NCBI GenBank assembly: GCA_024275555.1
Contig: JAJRYW010000335.1
Coordinates: 1-7,838 of the forward strand
DNA: 7,838 nt
Source of the DNA: Calditrichota bacterium
Lineage (GTDB): Bacteria; Calditrichota; Calditrichia; RBG-13-44-9; J075
Direction: 5' to 3'
Part shown: positions 4,509 to 7,838 of the stretch, piece after piece
How the letters are laid out: each line of letters begins with the position of its first letter
How positions within the stretch are numbered: the stretch's first letter is position 1
The notes under the pieces: model-generated
The model's input: only the letters and a program-made list of their open reading frames with translations
Told to the model about the DNA's origin: nothing
Database searches by the model: none
Position numbers and translations under genes: made by a program

Positions 4509-6206
4509 ATGAGCAACTCTAAAACCTATTCCCGGAATTCCCGGCTGAATAAGCTGTTAAATACCGTGGTGCAGGAAGTGCAGCACTACGCCGAGTCGCA
4601 AATCGCCCATATCCAGAAACTGACCTGGATTGGCATTGCCCTTTCGGCTGAGAAGGATATTAATACCCTGCTGGAGCGTATTATCGACCAGGCCATGGAA
4701 TTTACCAACGCGGACGCCGGCACGCTCTACACCGTGGACAATGAGGCCAAGTGCCTCCAGTTTAAAATACTCAAGAACAAAACCCTGAACACGCACATGG
4801 GGGGAACCAGCGGCGCACCGGTAAACCTGCCCCCGGTGCCGCTGGAAGTGGACGGCCAGCCCAATTTTGCCAATGTCTCCTCCCAGGCCGCTTTAACGGG
4901 AGAAATCATAAATATTCCCGATGTCTACGAAGCAGTCGGGTTTGATTTTACCGGGCCGAAAAAATACGACGCCCAAACCGGCTACCGTTCCAAATCCATG
5001 TTGGTGATTCCGATGAAGAACCATCGCGATGAGATTATCGGCGTGGTGCAGTTGCTGAACGCGGTGGACCCCGACTCCGGCGAGGTTGTCCCCTTTCCCA
5101 AAGAGAACGTGGAGCTGATTATCGGGCTGACTTCTCAAGCTGCGGTAGCGCTGGAAAACGCCCAACTGATCCACGACTTGCAAGAACTCAACGAACAGTT
5201 AAAAGAATTGTTCGAGGCGTTCATCGAAACCATTGCGACGGCCATCGATGAAAAATCCGCCTATACCGGCGGACATATTCGCCGGGTCACCGAACTGACC
5301 ATGATGATTGCCGAGGCGGTCAACCAAACCACAGAGGGGCCGTTTGCCCAACTTCAGTTTAGCGAAGACGAGATGGAAGAATTGCGCATCGCCGCCTGGC
5401 TGCATGATGTGGGTAAAATTGCTACCCCCGAGTATGTGGTGGATAAATCGCACAAACTGGAAACCATCTTTAACCGTATCGACCTGGTGACAACTCGATT
5501 CGATTTAATCAAGCAAATTAAAGAGACCGAAGCTTTGCAAAAGAAGGCCCAGTTGCTGGAGCAGGGAAAGAGCGATCAGGTTGCCGAGTTGGAACAGCGC
5601 TTACAGGAAGAATTGCAGAGTATCGAGTCGGACAAAGAATTTATCGTGGAGTGCAACACCAGCCGGGAAAAAATGACGCCGGAGAAACAGGAGCGGCTCA
5701 ATCAAATTGCGGCCAAAACCTATTTTCTCAATGGTGTGGAGCATCCTTACCTAACCGACGATGAGCACAAAAACCTCTCGATTGTCTACGGCACACTAAC
5801 CGACGAGGAACGGCAGGTTATCCAAAATCACGCTTCGGTGAGCATTAAAATGCTGAAAAAGCTACCCTTCCCCGAACACCTTGCCCGGGTGCCGGAAATT
5901 GCCGGCGGGCATCACGAGAAACTGGACGGCACCGGCTATCCGAATGGTTTGACCGAAGCGGAACTGCCTATCCAGGCCCGCATTATGGCCATTGCCGATA
6001 TTTTCGAAGCGCTCACCGCCAAAGATCGCCCTTACAAAGAACCGATGAAACTTTCCAAAGCGGTGCAGATCCTTCAATTTATGTGCCGGGATCGCCACAT
6101 CGATGAGCGCATCTATGAACTGTTTATTCAGCAAGGTCTGCACCTCCAATACGCCCTCCGGGAATTGAATAAAGAACAAATTGATGTCAATGTGAATCCG
6201 GCTTAA
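4509..6206 (+). CDS. GAF and HD-GYP domain protein, probable cyclic-di-GMP phosphodiesterase
   Basis: The 565-residue soluble protein joins an N-terminal GAF sensor domain (about 35-220, including NADAGTLYTVD and LVIPMKNHRDEIIGVVQLLNA) to a C-terminal HD-GYP domain (about 230-545). No membrane segment or receiver domain is seen, so the input is probably a cytoplasmic ligand or redox signal sensed by GAF. HD-GYP ligands are intact: His256 in TGGHIRRV, His299-Asp300 and Lys303 in HDVGK, His441, His468-His469 in GGHHEKLDGTGYP, and Asp497 in ADIFEALTAKDRPYK. Tyr252 sits four residues before His256, where trinuclear enzymes carry Glu, so a two-metal centre is likelier. Between HDVGK and His441 lie about 140 residues instead of the usual 30 or so. 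The insertion is charged, with a likely coiled coil at about 340-378. Family activity is hydrolysis of cyclic-di-GMP or related dinucleotides; the substrate is not proven here. Confidence 0.88.
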   Translation: MSNSKTYSRNSRLNKLLNTVVQEVQHYAESQIAHIQKLTWIGIALSAEKDINTLLERIIDQAMEFTNADAGTLYTVDNEAKCLQFKILKNKTLNTHMGGTSGAPVNLPPVPLEVDGQPNFANVSSQAALTGEIINIPDVYEAVGFDFTGPKKYDAQTGYRSKSMLVIPMKNHRDEIIGVVQLLNAVDPDSGEVVPFPKENVELIIGLTSQAAVALENAQLIHDLQELNEQLKELFEAFIETIATAIDEKSAYTGGHIRRVTELTMMIAEAVNQTTEGPFAQLQFSEDEMEELRIAAWLHDVGKIATPEYVVDKSHKLETIFNRIDLVTTRFDLIKQIKETEALQKKAQLLEQGKSDQVAELEQRLQEELQSIESDKEFIVECNTSREKMTPEKQERLNQIAAKTYFLNGVEHPYLTDDEHKNLSIVYGTLTDEERQVIQNHASVSIKMLKKLPFPEHLARVPEIAGGHHEKLDGTGYPNGLTEAELPIQARIMAIADIFEALTAKDRPYKEPMKLSKAVQILQFMCRDRHIDERIYELFIQQGLHLQYALRELNKEQIDVNVNPA

Positions 6207-6300
6207 ATTAGCCCTCCGTTTTGGTCAGGCAGCAAGCTGACCGGGTAATGATTACGATAATTTAATTGACAGATCTTCTACTTTTTAACAGGAGGGCAAT
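6207..6300 (+). promoter_or_regulatory. Structured leader upstream of the aldehyde dehydrogenase
   Basis: This 94-base gap carries two self-complementary features. GGTCAG (6223-6228) and CTGACC (6237-6242) form a 6-bp stem with an 8-base loop. GCCCTCC (6211-6217) is the exact complement of GGAGGGC (6291-6297), which contains the strong Shine-Dalgarno sequence AGGAGG (6290-6295), 5 bases before the ATG. On a transcript reading through from the HD-GYP gene, the upstream segment could sequester the ribosome binding site. TTGACA at 6266-6271 looks like a -35 box but has no -10 before the start codon. No T run follows the stem, so it is not a standard terminator. Confidence 0.4.
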
Positions 6301-7833
6301 ATGGATTTCCTGAAAACTCTTTCCATTAAAGAAAAAAACTTTGGCGCTTCAACCGGATTAAAATGGCTGGAAACCACCGACCAGGGTGAGCTGAAGATTT
6401 CCTCGCCGGCGACCGGTGAAGCGATTGCTTCGGTTTACCAGGCTTCAGAGCAGGATTACGAAGCGATTATCGAAAAAGCGCAGGAGGCGTTTAAAGTCTG
6501 GCGGCGTATTCCGGCCCCCAAGCGCGGCGAGATTGTGCGCCAGATCGGGGACAAGCTGCGGGAGTTTAAAGCACCGTTAGGGGCCCTGGTTTCCTATGAG
6601 ATGGGTAAATCGCTCCAGGAAGGCCTGGGCGAAGTGCAGGAAATGATCGATATTTGCGACTTTTCTGTCGGTCAATCCCGGCAGCTTTACGGATTTACCA
6701 TGCACTCCGAGCGGGTCAATCACCGTATGTACGACCAATATCATCCCCTTGGCGTAGTCGGGATTGTGACCGCATTTAATTTTCCGGTGGCCGTGTGGGC
6801 CTGGAACGCCATGCTATCGGCGGTGTGCGGCAATGTAAATTTATGGAAGCCGTCCTCTAAAGTGCCGTTAACGGCGATTGCCTGCCAGCATATCATCCAG
6901 GATGTGTTAAAAGAGAATAATGTGCCCGAAGGCGTTTTCAACCTGATTATCGGCCGCGGCGCTGCCATCGGCGAGCGGATGCTGCACGACAAACGCGTGC
7001 CGCTGATCTCCATTACCGGCTCCACCGCAGTGGGACGCCGCGCCGCCCAGGCCATCGCAAAACGGTTTGGCAAAGCCATCCTGGAACTGGGAGGCAACAA
7101 CGGTATTATCATCACCCCGGATGCGGATTTACAGTTAGCCATTCCCGCCGTGGTCTTCGGCGCCGTGGGCACGGCCGGGCAGCGCTGCACCACCACCCGC
7201 CGACTGATTATCCATGAATCGGTCTACGACCGGGTGAAAGATTCGCTGTTGAATGCCTACCGGAGTCTTCGCATCGGCGATCCGCTGGATGAGCAGAACC
7301 ACGTTGGCCCGCTGATTGACCGCCAGGCGGTGGAGATGTTTACCGAAGCCCTGCAAGCCGTACAGGAGCAGGGCGGAAAGGTGATCTTCGGCGGGGAGGT
7401 GCTCAGCGGAGCAGGATATGAGTCCGGCTGTTACGTACGCCCGGCCCTGGTGGAAGCGGAAAATCACTACCCCATCGTTCAGGAAGAAACCTTTGCCCCG
7501 ATCCTTTACCTGATCAAATATTCCGGCGATGTGAACAACGCCATAGAGATACACAACGATGTGGTGCAGGGCCTCTCCTCGGCGATCTTTACCAACAATC
7601 TTCGTGAGGCAGAAACCTTCCTGTCCCATTGGGGGTCGGATTGCGGTATTGCCAATGTCAACATTGGCACCTCCGGAGCGGAAATCGGCGGCGCGTTTGG
7701 CGGAGAAAAAGAAACCGGCGGCGGGCGCGAGTCCGGCTCGGACGCCTGGAAAGGATATATGCGCCGCCAAACCAACACCATCAAGTATGGCGCCGAGATG
7801 CCGCTGGCCCAGGGCGTCAAGTTCGATATTTAA
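6301..7833 (+). CDS. amaB: Aldehyde dehydrogenase, ALDH7/antiquitin type (probable aminoadipate-semialdehyde dehydrogenase)
   Basis: The 510-residue protein is a complete NAD(P)-dependent aldehyde dehydrogenase of the ALDH7 family. That family oxidises 2-aminoadipate 6-semialdehyde (in equilibrium with piperideine-6-carboxylate) in lysine catabolism and also detoxifies other aldehydes. Catalytic residues are Asn160 (FNFPV), Lys183 (LWKPSS), Glu262 (LELGGNN) and Cys296 (GQRCTTTRR); Glu396 in EETFAP contacts cofactor in the family. ALDH7 hallmarks are near-identical to eukaryotic antiquitin as I remember it: GEVQEMIDICD (110-120), SDCGIANVN (447-455) and SGAEIGGAFGGEKETGGGRE (458-477). Glu114 and Arg295 fall where human ALDH7A1 has Glu121 and Arg301, which bind the aminoadipate carboxylate, supporting this substrate. 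AGGAGG 5 bases upstream fixes the start. No other lysine-degradation gene is in the window, so the pathway role is inferred. Confidence 0.9.
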   Translation: MDFLKTLSIKEKNFGASTGLKWLETTDQGELKISSPATGEAIASVYQASEQDYEAIIEKAQEAFKVWRRIPAPKRGEIVRQIGDKLREFKAPLGALVSYEMGKSLQEGLGEVQEMIDICDFSVGQSRQLYGFTMHSERVNHRMYDQYHPLGVVGIVTAFNFPVAVWAWNAMLSAVCGNVNLWKPSSKVPLTAIACQHIIQDVLKENNVPEGVFNLIIGRGAAIGERMLHDKRVPLISITGSTAVGRRAAQAIAKRFGKAILELGGNNGIIITPDADLQLAIPAVVFGAVGTAGQRCTTTRRLIIHESVYDRVKDSLLNAYRSLRIGDPLDEQNHVGPLIDRQAVEMFTEALQAVQEQGGKVIFGGEVLSGAGYESGCYVRPALVEAENHYPIVQEETFAPILYLIKYSGDVNNAIEIHNDVVQGLSSAIFTNNLREAETFLSHWGSDCGIANVNIGTSGAEIGGAFGGEKETGGGRESGSDAWKGYMRRQTNTIKYGAEMPLAQGVKFDI

Positions 7834-7838
7834 CCCGC

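Noticed and set aside
6223..6242. GGTCAG...CTGACC stem after the HD-GYP gene as an intrinsic terminator
   Set aside because: No T run follows on either strand; it is better described as leader structure.
6266..6271. TTGACA as a -35 box for the ALDH gene
   Set aside because: The -10 position 17 bases downstream falls on the Shine-Dalgarno sequence and shows no TATAAT-like bases.

Overview
The window is an ordinary bacterial housekeeping segment. It holds eight complete genes, all on the + strand, at moderate GC content. The organism is probably a member of the FCB superphylum or a neighbour (Calditrichota, KSB1 or Ignavibacteria-like). This rests on the folB-folK-deoxynucleoside kinase cluster followed by a tiny DUF4834-like membrane protein, the long-insert GAF/HD-GYP protein, an antiquitin-type aldehyde dehydrogenase, and an intergenic repeat of the dispersed TGTCAtgCTGAGC / GCTCAGggTGACA type. 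No rRNA or marker gene is present, so the assignment is an inference of modest confidence.

Layout. Bases 1-304 are non-coding and contain the repeat element (about 30-152) followed by an AT-rich leader. Next come tatD (305-1075, a TatD-family metal-dependent DNase) and a 105-base gap with a candidate promoter. A compact run of nucleotide and folate genes follows: purF (1181-2605), folB (2652-3014), folK (3011-3520), a deoxynucleoside kinase (3504-4151) and a 69-residue single-pass membrane protein (4162-4371). Spacing within this run is 46 bases, a 4-base overlap, a 17-base overlap and 10 bases, so it is probably one operon. After a 137-base AT-rich gap come a GAF/HD-GYP protein (4509-6206), a 94-base leader with self-complementary segments, and an ALDH7 (antiquitin/AmaB-type) aldehyde dehydrogenase (6301-7833) that ends just before the window does.

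How the genes fit together. PurF commits PRPP to purine synthesis, whose product GTP is the precursor of folate. FolB and FolK are consecutive steps of the folate branch, and folate returns one-carbon units to purine and thymidylate synthesis. The deoxynucleoside kinase supplies dNTP precursors by salvage. The first operon is therefore coherent around nucleotide and folate supply. The HD-GYP protein (cyclic-di-GMP turnover) and the ALDH7 enzyme (probably lysine/aminoadipate catabolism or aldehyde detoxification) look like separate units.

I found no CRISPR array, transposase, toxin-antitoxin pair, defence locus, tRNA or recognisable riboswitch. I do not think the window contains a novel multi-gene system. 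The points worth a second look are small: a perfect palindrome over the kinase ribosome binding site, a leader segment complementary to the ALDH ribosome binding site, a long insertion in the HD-GYP domain, unusual glutamine-site residues in PurF, and the intergenic repeat.
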